This document shows positions 34,830-45,112 of a DNA stretch of 64,000 nucleotides, in pieces. The stretch comes from Blumeriella jaapii. Its lineage: Eukaryota > Ascomycota > Leotiomycetes > Helotiales > Drepanopezizaceae. The notes beneath the pieces were generated by a model. The model was given only the letters and a program-made list of their open reading frames with translations, did no database searches and was not told the DNA's origin. Position numbers and translations under genes: made by a program. Numbering within the stretch: position 1 is the stretch's first letter; each line of letters starts with the position of its first letter. The DNA is taken from assembly GCA_009599575.1 (NCBI GenBank), contig VWND01000009.1, forward strand, positions 186,001 through 250,000. The letters are read 5' to 3'.

Positions 34830-36106
34830 ATGGCACCGACGCCCGACGTTCCGCAGAAGAGTCTCGGCCATGTCCTCGTCATCGGCGGCTGCGGCTTTCT
34901 CGGCCATCACATCGTCAACCTCCTCCTCAGCTCCTACACGGCGCAGGTGTCGGTCCTCGACCTCAGCACCCGCCGCAACCGGCGCCCCGAGGCCGACGGC
35001 GTCGCCTACTACGAGGGCGACATCACCTCGCTCGACTCTCTCGTTCCGATCTTCGAGAGGGCGAGGCCGGATGTGGTGATCCACACGGCGTCGCCGACGC
35101 TCATGGGCGCCAGCAACGAGCTGTACTACAAGGTCAACGTGGAGGGCACCCGGTGCGTGATCGAGGCGTGCCAGAAGACGGCCGTGACGGCGCTGGTGTA
35201 CACCAGCTCGGCGAGCGTGGTCTCGGACACCGTCAGCGATCTGGTCAATGCCGACGAGAGATGGCCCGTCATACCCGCGAAGGCGCAAACCGAGTATTAC
35301 ACGACGACGAAGGTACGTCCTCTTCCGCCGCTGGCTGCGCTCCCTGGGGCGCACGAGGCCTTTCTCCTGCTCGTCCTCCCGGCGCCTCGTGCGCGGGCGT
35401 GGTCGAGGCCGAAGCATCTCCCCATGGAACGGCGATGCTGACAAGCTCCCCCCCTCCTCCTCCAGGCCCAAGCCGAGTCCCTCGTGCTCGCCGCCAACCG
35501 GTCGGCCTCGTACCCCAAGCTCCTCACCTGCGCCCTGCGTCCGGCGGGCATCTTCGGCGAAGGCGACGTGCAGCTCCTGCCGCCCATCATCAACGTGCAC
35601 ACGACGCGCAAGACGGCCTTCCAGCTGGGCGGCAACGAGAACATCTTCGACTTCACGTACGTGGCGAACGTGGCGCACGCGCACCTGCTCGCGGCGGCGG
35701 CGCTGCGGCAGACGGCGGCGCTGGCCACGCCGCCGCTGGACTACGAGCGCGTCGACGGCGAGCCTTCTTCATCACCAACGACGAGCCCTGCTACTTCTGG
35801 GACTTTGCGCGCGCCGTGTGGAAGGCGGCCGGCAGCGACCTGGGCACCGAGCACGTGTGGGTCATCGGCCGCGACGTCGGCATGGCCGTGGGCGCGCTGC
35901 TGGAGTGGGCCATGTGGGCCCTGGGCCGGACGCCCAAGTTGACGCGCCGCCAGGTCCGCTACAGCTGCATGACGCGCTACTACGACTGTGGCAAGGCGAA
36001 GCGGAGGTTGGGCTACAGGCCGCTCGTCGGTCTGCAGGAGGGCGTGACGAGGAGCGTGAGCTTCTTCACGGAGCAGCAGGCGAGCGAGGCCGAGAGGAAG
36101 GCCTGA
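34830..36106 (+). CDS. ERG26: sterol C-4 decarboxylase (3-beta-hydroxysteroid dehydrogenase family), one frameshift
   Basis: NAD(P)-dependent C-3 sterol dehydrogenase/C-4 decarboxylase of ergosterol synthesis in the ER, acting with Erg25 and Erg27. Exons 34830-35312 and 35466-36106 flank a 153-bp GT-AG intron; about 374 aa after repair. N-terminal Rossmann motif VIGGCGFLG, then VLDLS, DVVIHTASP, NVEGT, VYTSSASV and catalytic YTTTK just before the intron. Exon 2 has LRPAGIFGEGD, DFTYVANVAHAHLLAA, TNDEPCYFWDF and an amphipathic C-terminal region with RYYDCGKAKRRLGYRP. The frame breaks near 35757, one base short between VDGE and AFFITN; since the gene is normally essential, a sequence error is likely. 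Confidence 0.9.
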
Positions 36107-36812
36107 GATGGAGCGCCGGCGCGTGCGGCGAGGAGTGCCGTGCCGTGCCGCGATACGAGCAGCGTCGGGCTGTCTGGTCTGTCTCTCGTGGACTGGCACG
36201 AAAGCGCACATAACAAACGTACTTCGAATACCAAGAGACCGTCGAGATGGGTGAGACACTGACATGGTGCGATGCCATTCACCTCACATCACAACCCCCC
36301 ACAGAAGCAGCCGGCACAAGGAACGGGTAATCAAATTCGATTGCAAAGCAGTAAGTCGATGCCCTATCTGTCTCGCTGCTACGTGTCGTATGGCCTCAGT
36401 GAACGCCGCTTTTCCATCCCAAGCCCCTGCGACTCCTGCATCCAGCACTTCGGTGCCAATAGCCTGTCCTGTCCGTCCATGCTTTGCCCGCCAACCCAAG
36501 TGAAATCCGTGTGGGACGCCGTGAACCCTCCTCCCACTCATGACTGCAAACGAAACGGAAAGTGAGAAAAAAAATTTTATGTTGGAAACGGCGAAAAGCT
36601 GGAGTGAGACGCTGTCTACGCCGTTTGGCAGGCCAAGATTGGGAAGGGCGATGTGCTGCTGATCATGCCGTGCGGTGAAAAAGGATGAGATTTCAAAGGT
36701 CGGAGAAAGATGGGGTGTCGACGGGCTGGGTCGCTCGGAGGGTGGCCGTCAGGTTCGCTCAGTCCCTGTGGAGCAGGATGAGAGACGAAGGTCTTCCCCC
36801 GCCGCAGATCAC
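36107..36812. other. convergent spacer between ERG26 and the E2 gene
   Basis: Two 3' ends face each other across about 700 bp. The small overlapping frames at 36264-36565 are not supported as genes. Confidence 0.5.
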
Positions 36813-38562
36813 CTACTCCACGCTGCGCTGAACCGATCTGCGGAGTCTGCGATTGTACATCTTTTTGTCCTCGGTGGAGCCCCAGTACAGCTTCGCAGCC
36901 TCGGGGTTCACCAGGGTTCTCGGATCGTACGGGGGAGACTCCTCCTCCAGCGCGGCGATGATGGCCTCAATGTGAGACTTGACATCCTCTGCTTTCCGCG
37001 ATGTGTAGCAGGGGGTGCCATCAGTCGCAATGCGGTGGTGGAACATCGGGGTTTCGAATCGGGCTCTGGGCTGCTCTTCTGGGAAGCGAGTGCTGAGGCA
37101 GAGCTTGATCTTGAACAAACCGCCGTCGAGGTTTGTCATGGGACGGCCGAAGTAGGTGACCACCCAGACGAAAGGGTTTTGGTCGACGAGCTCGATATCC
37201 AGGGTAACATGCTTGTTGCGCTTGTAGAACTCGACAGCTTGCTCGTATTGGCGGTGCAAGTTCACAGCGACGACGCTCTCCTTGTTTTTCAATGCCAACC
37301 CTTCCTCAGCCCATCTGGCCGTCTCAGCATCCAATGTCTTGCGAATCAGCCGTAGACGTCTCTCCAACTCGGTGTAATTAAAGATGCCGTCCATGCCATT
37401 TTGCGAGCACTCGAACGGCATGAGCACGAATGCTTGTCCATCCTTGACCTCGGTCTTGGCTTTGCTGATGGCTAGGAGATAAGAGTCGTAATACCAAAGG
37501 AAACGGCGTTTGCACAGGTCCTTGAACGGTTCAAAGTCATTCGAGCTCAAGTCGTAGTCGCATTCCAGATCCATTTCCTCGTCGCCGCTCTCGCCCGCGT
37601 ATGACAAACGCTCCTGCACGACTCCCGAGGGCGAGATGCTGAGGTATTCCTCGAGGCGCTGGATGACGGAAATGCGCAGCGACTCGTGTCGGATCTAATG
37701 CTGAAGTCAGCACCCTGCTCATTCCTCTGGTGAGGGCGTCCTGCCTTCTGGACGTAGGCCTTCTGGTTCTTCTTGTCTGCCTCCTCGTTGGCTGCCTCGA
37801 AGCCCGGCTCGTTTTCGTAGGGATTCGAGGACATGAGGCTCTGGATCGAGATCAAGATGGACTCCAGACCCTGCGCCGACGACCATTCCTCCCCTCGCTC
37901 ACCCCGCCATGTGCTAGGGGCAACCATCAGTCATGGGATCTGCATTCAGCACGCGAGCGTCCTACCCTAGAATAGAGCTGGCCGCTCTGGTCAGCGGCAT
38001 CTCCAGGCTGGCGTTGACGAGGCTACTTACAGACACACTTTCCCCTGGGCATAGATGTTGGGGTTGAAGCGACATCTGCCCCCGTTGGTCGTGGTAGCGT
38101 GGACTATCGGCGCCTTTCCTGGGTAATCTAGAGCGTGTCAGCATGCGGCGCATGCATCGCGGCGAAGGACCACGGCACCTCTGCCAAACCTGACGGCAAA
38201 CTGGCCGCGAGTTAGCACGCCTCCCACGCTCTCTCTGGCCTGGCTCACGCACCTCGAAGAAGCCAAACTCATACGGTGTTTCGGGAGGACCGACGATGAT
38301 CGCCTGAACATTGCGGACATCGACGTCGCGACAGGTGACCGCCAGGGCTAGGGAGAGCGCCAGGTTAGTGCCAGCTCCGAAGGATCAACGCAACAGGACA
38401 TGTACACAGATCCGAGGATTTCTGGAGTTCCGACAGTTCCTATGGGGGGAGCGTCAGCCAGCCAGCCTTGCGACTCTGCCGCCAGCACGCGCCATGGGCG
38501 CCGACGGACGGACGGAGGGACGAACGCACCCTCGTAATGCGAATGATCGAATGGTTCGACAT
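36813..38562 (-). CDS. UBE2Z-like ubiquitin-conjugating enzyme E2, eight exons with two microexons
   Basis: Large class E2 with the catalytic Cys in GKVCLSILGTW, the UBE2Z-type motif, not the usual HPN/HxN context. Exons on the minus strand: 38562-38530, 38439-38406, 38347-38253, 38200-38179 (22 nt), 38127-38031, 37977-37966 (12 nt), 37913-37745, 37694-36813; introns 50-90 bp; all phases agree, giving 447 aa. The joined N-terminus reads [32 protein letters not shown], then [59 protein letters not shown] and [16 protein letters not shown]-terminal extension of about 230 residues contains [12 protein letters not shown] and [18 protein letters not shown]. The seventh intron begins with GC instead of GT; keeping Val-Gln-Lys before IRHE, as in UBE2Z, requires it. 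Confidence 0.9.
37966..37977 (-). other. 12-nt microexon of the E2 gene
   Basis: Bounded by GCCAG acceptor and GTAGG donor on the minus strand. It supplies the Ser-Ile-Leu-Gly codons directly after the catalytic Cys-Leu. Exon ends on both sides are phase 2, so leaving it out would keep the frame and remove four residues. Confidence 0.8.
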
Positions 38563-38916
38563 GATGGACGATCACGCAGCCGCCGTGGAGTCGAGGTGCT
38601 CTTTCGTTTCCTGCGCAAGTTCATGTGGGTGGAGGAGGAGGAGGACGGGGGGCGAGGTGTTGAGGGTGTTGAGGGCGTTGAGGGGATGTCGAGGAGACGA
38701 GGTGGGAGGGGGGAGTTGGGAGTTGGAGGTGGGAGTTGGGAGTGGTGACGAGGACGGGCTGGCGCCGGGGGCCTTTGACGGCTGACGCCCAGGCCCTCGC
38801 TCACTGGCATCTGCTGAGGCTGCATTTGATACCGCCATCTTTGCTGCGAATCAAGACTTTCTCCATCGCGTGAAGGCAGGGTGGTGCACGACATGCTTCA
38901 CATCGTGTTCACGGCT
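38563..38916. other. upstream region of the E2 gene
   Basis: Contains a GAGGAGGA / GTTGAGG / GGAGTTGGGAGTTGG purine-rich low-complexity stretch at about 38628-38745. No gene supported. Confidence 0.5.
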
Positions 38917-39960
38917 GTCAGAGGAGCAAATCCATCTAAGCCTTTCGTAGGGAATTAGAGACGTGCGAAGCGGAGGAGTTTTGAATATATGAAATCTTCG
39001 AACAAGCAGTGATATAAAAGAAATACATGGTCAATGGGCCCGCTATTAGAGCCTTTTGCTTACAAGCGGAATGGTTTTTTTAATAATAATTTTAATACTG
39101 AAAGTCAGAGGAGCAAAGCCATCTTAGCCTTTCGTAGGGCATTGGAAACGTGCGAAGCGGAGGAGTTTTGTGTATATGAATTCTGAAAAAGCAGTGACAT
39201 AAAATAAATGTGTGGCCAGTGGGCCCGCTATTAAAGCCTTTTGCTTACAAGCGGAATGGTTTTTTGTATGATAATAATATCGTTTAATGTCAGAAGGGGC
39301 AAAGCCATCGCAGCCTTCCGTAGAACAATAAAGGCGTGCTAAGCTGGAGAGTTTTTTACATACCAAAGACCTTCGAGAACGCGGTTGTAAAAAAGAATTG
39401 TGTGGCCAGCAGGCCCGCTATTGAAGCCTTTTGCTTACAAGCGGGATGGTTTTTTATATCATGATATGATATTGTTTAACGTCAAAGGGGGCAAAGCCAG
39501 CTGGGGAGGTTTACATGTAAGAGACCTTCGAGAAAGCAGTTATATAAAAGAAATGTGTGGCCCGTGGGCCCGCTATTAGAGCATTTTGCTTATAAGCAGA
39601 ATGGTTTTTTATTTGATAATAATAATATTGTTTAACGTCAGAGTGGGCAAAGCCAGCTAAGGAGTTTTACATACCAAAGACCTTCGAGAACGCGGTTGTA
39701 AAAAAGAATTGTGTGGCCAGTAGGCCCGCTATTGAAGCCTTTTGCTTACAAGTGGAATGGTTTCTTATTTGATAATAGCATTATTGTTTAACGTCTGAGG
39801 GGGCGAAGCCCGCTGGGGATTTTTATAAACAAAAGACCTTCGAGAACACGGTTGTAGAAAGAAATGTGTGGCCAGTGGGCCCGCTATTGGAGCCCTTTTT
39901 CTAGACGTAGAAAAACATCATCATCAGCTATTGGAGCCTTCCCCTACAGGCGGAATGGTT
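38917..39960 (+). repeat. element R tandem array, six units
   Basis: Unit starts at 38917, 39104, 39289, 39481, 39637 and 39793, marked by GTCAGAG or GTCTGAG. Spacings are 187, 185, 192, 156 and 156 bp; the sixth ends near 39960. Shared blocks: GGGCAAAGCC, GGAGTTTT, GACCTTCGAGAA, AAAGAAATGTGTGGCCAGT, GGGCCCGCTATT, AGCCTTTTGCTTACAAGCGG, AATGGTTTTTT and ATAATAATA. CCCGCT..AGCGGG could form a stem. Units 1-3 are long; units 4-6 lack about 30 bp carrying CCTTTCGTAGGGCATTGG and AACGTGC. Two more copies lie at 2345 and 19745. No coding capacity. Confidence 0.9.
39883..39938 (+). repeat. hairpin insert in array unit 6 with duplicated target
   Basis: GCTATTGGAGCC occurs at 39883-39894 and again at 39927-39938. 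Between them is a perfect palindrome with 8-bp arms TTTTTCTA/TAGAAAAA and loop GACG (39896-39915), then CATCATCATCA. Other units have a single copy of the flanking word. Confidence 0.75.
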
Positions 39961-40076
39961 GTGTGTATTCATGTGCATACAGTACATGTGTATATATGTA
40001 TCTGTGGGTACGCATGTGTTCTGTACTGTATATATGTACAGTATACATACACACACATACTGTATGTAAAAGTGTA

Positions 40077-40214
40077 TGGTATATGTGTATATGTGTATAT
40101 GTGTATATGTGTATATGTGTATATGTGTATATGTGTATATGTGTATATGTGTATATGTGTATATGTGTATATGTGTATATGTGTATATGTGTATATGTGT
40201 ATATGTGTATATGT
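40077..40214 (+). repeat. 8-bp TATGTGTA minisatellite
   Basis: About 17 near-perfect units of TATGTGTA follow directly after the element R array and a TG-rich transition (39961-40076). Frames across it are translated repeat. Confidence 0.9.
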
Positions 40215-41269
40215 ATATGTACTCAAGGATACAATTATACACATAACGGTAAAATACATAAATATGGGCTTATAAATACTCCATGTACACATGTCTATAG
40301 CTCTGTGTGGACCCCGTGGGATGTACTGTAAGGTCGAGTGTACAGAATAGGCTCGGGAGAAATCCACGAAACACAGAAAATCAACTCCCATCGCCAGAAT
40401 CGCGAGCCATCGCCCGCTTACAGAAAGACATCGACACCAAAACAAAACCGTTGCACCCTTCACTGATTGGCAGGCCCTGGATGCGCGCTGCAGCCAAAGA
40501 TGCGGATGCCGGCCTGAGGAGGCCGGACGGGGGCCGGCGGCAGCCTGAGGCAGCCACGAATTCTAGAGGTCGGCGGCGTCGAACCTCATCTACAGAGGAG
40601 GCCGTGAAGAAAAGACGCCCAAACATTCACCCCTCGACCCAAACCTCGTCCTCCACCATCCTCCTCCCCTCCAACCATCTCGTGCACTCCGTCTCGGCGC
40701 GCCTCTCATTAACCACTGCCACCATCAGTCCTCCGCCGTCGTCGAACCTCGCTCGGGCTCGCGCAGGAGGATGCAAGCTGAGCGGGCGCAATCAAATCCC
40801 CTCGTAGACTCGAACGTCGTCCACTTTCCCACACCAACACCTCGACGCGACTGAGTCGCAGCATACCCACCAGATCACCGAAGCCTGCTCTCACTCTCCA
40901 GGACACACGACTCCGTGAACTGCACAGACCGCAAGCACATCCAGAGCGCGGGATTAAAAACCGCGTTGCTCCTGAGGACGAGCTGCTGTTTCAGCGTGTT
41001 GCGGGCCAAAAGATCAGACTCGCCGGCGCCCTTCCAAGCCGCGTGCTGTTCGAATCTCGCTCGATCTCTGCGCCTCTCTCCGGCCAGATCGGATTTCAAC
41101 GGGCGTGCAAAGCTGCCGGTGAACCACCCGTCCTCGTCCACTCTCGACACCCTCACGGCGCGATCGGTCTTCGACGAGAGTGATCGGCGTCGAACATCCC
41201 CTCGTCCTTCCGTCATATCACAACGACGCCGGGTGGGGACAAAGATCGGAAGGAGACATTTCGGAGGGC
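40215..41269 (+). promoter_or_regulatory. upstream region of the LIM/RhoGAP gene
   Basis: From about 40600 the DNA is C-rich and pyrimidine-rich, like a long fungal 5' leader. No coding frame has motifs. No TATA box stands out. Transcription start not determinable. Confidence 0.4.
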
Positions 41270-44200
41270 ATGATGAGTCCTCAATCAGAGGGAGGGCCAT
41301 CGGGGGACAATCAACAACAAGGGGGCCAATATGCTGCATACGGTCCAAATCGAGATCACATCCCCACAGAATATGCTCGACAACCGACGCTGCCAAGTCA
41401 CGAGCGAGAGCGAGAGCGAGACCAGGCTGAAAGAGACCTGCAAGATCCTCTTCCCCGACCAAACGGCGCCTTCGAATCAGACAACAGACTAGCCGTGTCG
41501 CCAGCTGGAAGCGCCACAGGAAGGGGCCGAGACAGAGATGGAGCACCAAGAAGAAGTGGAGAGCGAAACAGATCACGGACAAAGCCCAATGGGAGAACTC
41601 CTTCAGGGCAGATCAGGTTGTGCAAGAAGTGTACGGAGCCTTTGACCGGCCAGTTTGTGCGCGCTTTGGAAGGCACATTTCACTTGGACTGTTTTAGATG
41701 CCGGGTAGGTTTTGCATTTCCAACCCTCCTTGCTAGAGAAGGAAACTAATCGTTCAACTCCAGGACTGTGGCGAAATCGTTGCCTCGAAATTCTTCCCAG
41801 TCGATGACGAGAACGGTGAGGGTCAGTATCCTCTGTGCGAGACGGATTATTTCCGGCGCCTCGATCTGATCTGCTACAAATGCGATGGCGCTCTCCGTGG
41901 TTCCTATATCACAGCTCTGGATCGGAAGTATCACATCGATCACTTCACGTGTTCGGCGTGTACTACGGTTTTTGGAGCCCAAGACAGTTACTATGAGCAT
42001 GGAGGACAGGTCTACTGTCATTACCATTACTCGACCCGCTTTGCACAGAGATGTAATGGCTGCCATACGGCGATCCTGAAACAGTTCGTCGAGATCTTTA
42101 GAAATGGCCAGAACCAACATTGGCACCCCGAGTGCTACATGATCCACAAGTTCTGGAACGTGCGCCTTGCCCCTCGCAGGAGAAGCTTCCCTCCTCTCAA
42201 GAGAAGCGTCTTTCTCGGGAAGAGAACCCGGATCAGGCTCAGGAAGACCCTCAACCAGAGATCGAAGACACCACAGATGAAGCAGGCCGCAACGCAGTCC
42301 GAGATAAAGAGGAGCAAATGGAGGAGAAGGTCTACAAGATCTGGAGCAACCTTTCTACCTTTGAAGAATCTTCCGCTGCTTGCATATCAGATATGCTCTT
42401 ACACGTCAGCAATGGGGCGTATATGGACGGGGTGATGGTCGCGAAGAAGTTCATCTGTCATGTGGATGTTCTATTTCGCTCTGCAGACAAATTGGACGAG
42501 ACGATGGCCAGAGTAGGCCCAAAAGGTATACTTGCACCTCGTCCCTGATCATGTCCATGTGCTAACACAAGAACAGGACTTTCCTATTCGAGAGAGGCGA
42601 AGCTGCTCTGCAAGAAGATCGTAGCTTTCTTCAACCTGTTGAAAGTCAGCCAAGAAGGTGGTGTCCGCAAGCTTGGCGTTACCCAAGAGCTTCTTGCGTT
42701 GGTGACTGGTCTTGCCCACTATCTAAAGCTTCTGATTCGGATATGTCTCCAGGGGTCTTTGAAGGTCGAGCGGGAGCATCTGAGCTCCGAGTGCTTGCAG
42801 CAATTCCTGGACGACCTTGGCGACATGGATGCCATTAAGAATGACGACCGGTCCCTTGAGGCAGCTACAGGAACGTCACACCTGGCGACCTCGCAACGTG
42901 ACCTGTGTGTTGTTTGCAAGAAGAACATTGAAGATGATTGCACCCGACTGGGAGAGTTGAGGTTTCATCTGACCTGTCTCAGATGTACCAACTGCAAGCG
43001 AGACCTGGGTCATAATCTGGATGATGTTGCTTGGTGCCAAGTTGACAAGCGCGTCTTTTGTGTCCCTTGCAAAAGCCTTGCCCGAGGGCCGGTTGTTGGT
43101 TTCCAGCGGGTCACAAGACTGCAGCAGTTTACTTTTCTCTTGCGTGTCTCTCTAGCCAAACTTCTCGAGCAATTACGAACCGCCGGTGCCTTGTCTCACA
43201 CCTCCGAGGATCCAAAATTGAACGGATACGATTCTTCTGGCGGACACCGAGTCCCTGGCGCAAAGAACGCAACTCTTCTCAGATCGGACACTCGTTCCAA
43301 GTCTTACAATGGCCAGGCGGATGAGAAGCGTGCATCCTCCTCTTACGAGAATACACTGAACGATGTCCGACGACTGCGAAGCACACGCATGGACAAACAC
43401 CTCTCAACCACGATCAAGAAGGCTAGAACTTCCCGGATTTTGGAAGGCCCCGACGGTCGAAGGGTGACCGATGGTAACGAGGCTGACGGAAGAGACCCGA
43501 ACTATCAGATTGCGGAAGAGCGAGATGGTAATCGGACGGAACTCATGTACAGTGGGAGCAACGGCATCACCCTGGACGATATCCCCCGAATTGTTGCCGC
43601 CGAACAGGCTAAGGAGCAGCGTCCAAATGCCTACAAGCACGCCCGACATGAGCTTTTTCGAACCTCGATTACAGCGGAGCCCAAGCTTCTCAGTGGCCAT
43701 CAGCGTAGTACCTCCGGCGGCAATCTTCTTGATCAGAGCGCAGCAGCGGACCCATCTGTGCAAGGACAACAGAGAAGAAGATACTTCTCGGAACTCTCGG
43801 CGTTGGAGTACTTCATCATTCGCCACGTCGCTGTCATCGCGATGCAGCCTATGCTAGAAGGCCATTTCACCTTGGAAGAGCTTTTGAACTTGATCGAGAC
43901 TAGAAAGCCGACGTTCTGGACCAAGGTTGGCAAGGCTCTGAAGACCGAAGGCAAGAAGGGTGGAAAGAAAAAGGGGGTCTTCGGCGTACCGCTCGAGGTG
44001 ATCATTGAAAGAGATGGAGCGGATTCCACCGAGGGGATTGGCGCCACTGCATTGCGAATTCCTGCCATAGTGGACGATGCTGTTACAAGCATGCGCAAGA
44101 TGGATCTGTCAGTGGAAGGTGTTTTCCGAAAGAACGGAAACATCAAGCGGCTGAATGAGACTACGGCAATCATCGACAAGGATGGCTGTGAAGCAGTCGA

Positions 44201-45112
44201 CTTCTCCAAGGAGAACGTCGTGCAAGTTGCGGCGTTGCTCAAGAAATATCTCCGAGACCTTCCAGATCCGCTGCTGACGTTCAAGTTACATCGGCTCTTT
44301 ATCGCTTCCCAAAAGATTGCCGACGAGGACAAGCGCCGACGAGTGCTCCATCTCACATGCTGCCTGCTGCCGAAGGCTCATCGGGACTGTTTGGAGGTTC
44401 TATGCGCCTTCTTCAATTTTGCTGCCTCGTTCCATCAAGTAGATGAGGAATCGGGGTCGAAGATGGACACCCACAATTTGGCCACCGTCATTGCCCCGAA
44501 CATCCTCTATACCAACGCCAAGACACCTGCTGATGATCATTTCCTGGCAATCGAAGTTGTCACCACGCTCATCGAGTACAACGAGCAAATGTGTGAGGTC
44601 AGTTCTACCGGTACCCCGCTCACACTCTCTTGTTGACTTCTAATCAGGTTCCCGACGATTTGTTGTCGATTTTGAGTGATCAATCTCTGTTCAACAATCC
44701 CGGTGATATCACCACGAAGGAGATCCTCAAGCGTTATGGAGACCTTGGCGCCCAAGGTGGACCACGGCACACCGTAGAGACTCAGCCCTCACCTCTCGGC
44801 ACCTCCAGGGATCCCAGTGGCAGAGCTTTGGCGCCTGTTGTCCATCGGGTCGACACGGATCCTTTTCAGGCTCACGCTCAGCAGAAGGAAAGCAGTGTCC
44901 GACACATCCAAGATCCTTCTGCGCCATATGCTGGAAGTTCGAACCAGAACACTCCTCCTCATCACTGGCAAGGCCATGACCTCGAGGCCCCATCTCCCTA
45001 TGCTCACCGCAACGGCACACCCGATAGCCAAGGCGAGCCGCGCCGCGAGTATCGCAACTCTGGCTGGGGTCGCCCTCAAAATGGCTCGGTCGGCGTCACA
45101 GGCACTAGCTAA
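41270..45112 (+). CDS. LRG1: LIM-LIM-LIM-RhoGAP protein, Lrg1 type, four exons, one frameshift
   Basis: Rho GTPase-activating protein; Lrg1 relatives restrain Rho1 at sites of growth and control wall synthesis. Exons: 41270-41704, 41764-42525, 42577-44597, 44648-45112; introns 50-59 bp; about 1227 aa. LIM1 starts CKKCTEPLTGQFVRAL and continues across intron 1 (DCGEIVASKFF); LIM2 is CYKCDGALRGSYI..CSACTTVFG; a CNGCHTAIL half-finger follows; LIM3 is CVVCKKNIEDDC..CTNCKRDLG. The RhoGAP domain in exon 3 shows FGVPLEVI, arginine finger VEGVFRKNGN, LKKYLRDLPDPLL and NLATVIAPNI. The C-terminus is polar and disordered. The frame breaks near 42170 after NVRLAP, one base short in a C run; a 20-nt GT..AG there would also restore frame but is too short to splice. 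The start is the first of two ATGs at 41270. Confidence 0.92.

Noticed and set aside
38917..39960. possible CRISPR-like array
   Set aside because: Whole 156-192-bp units are repeated with gradual divergence and no short-repeat/unique-spacer pattern; the host is eukaryotic.
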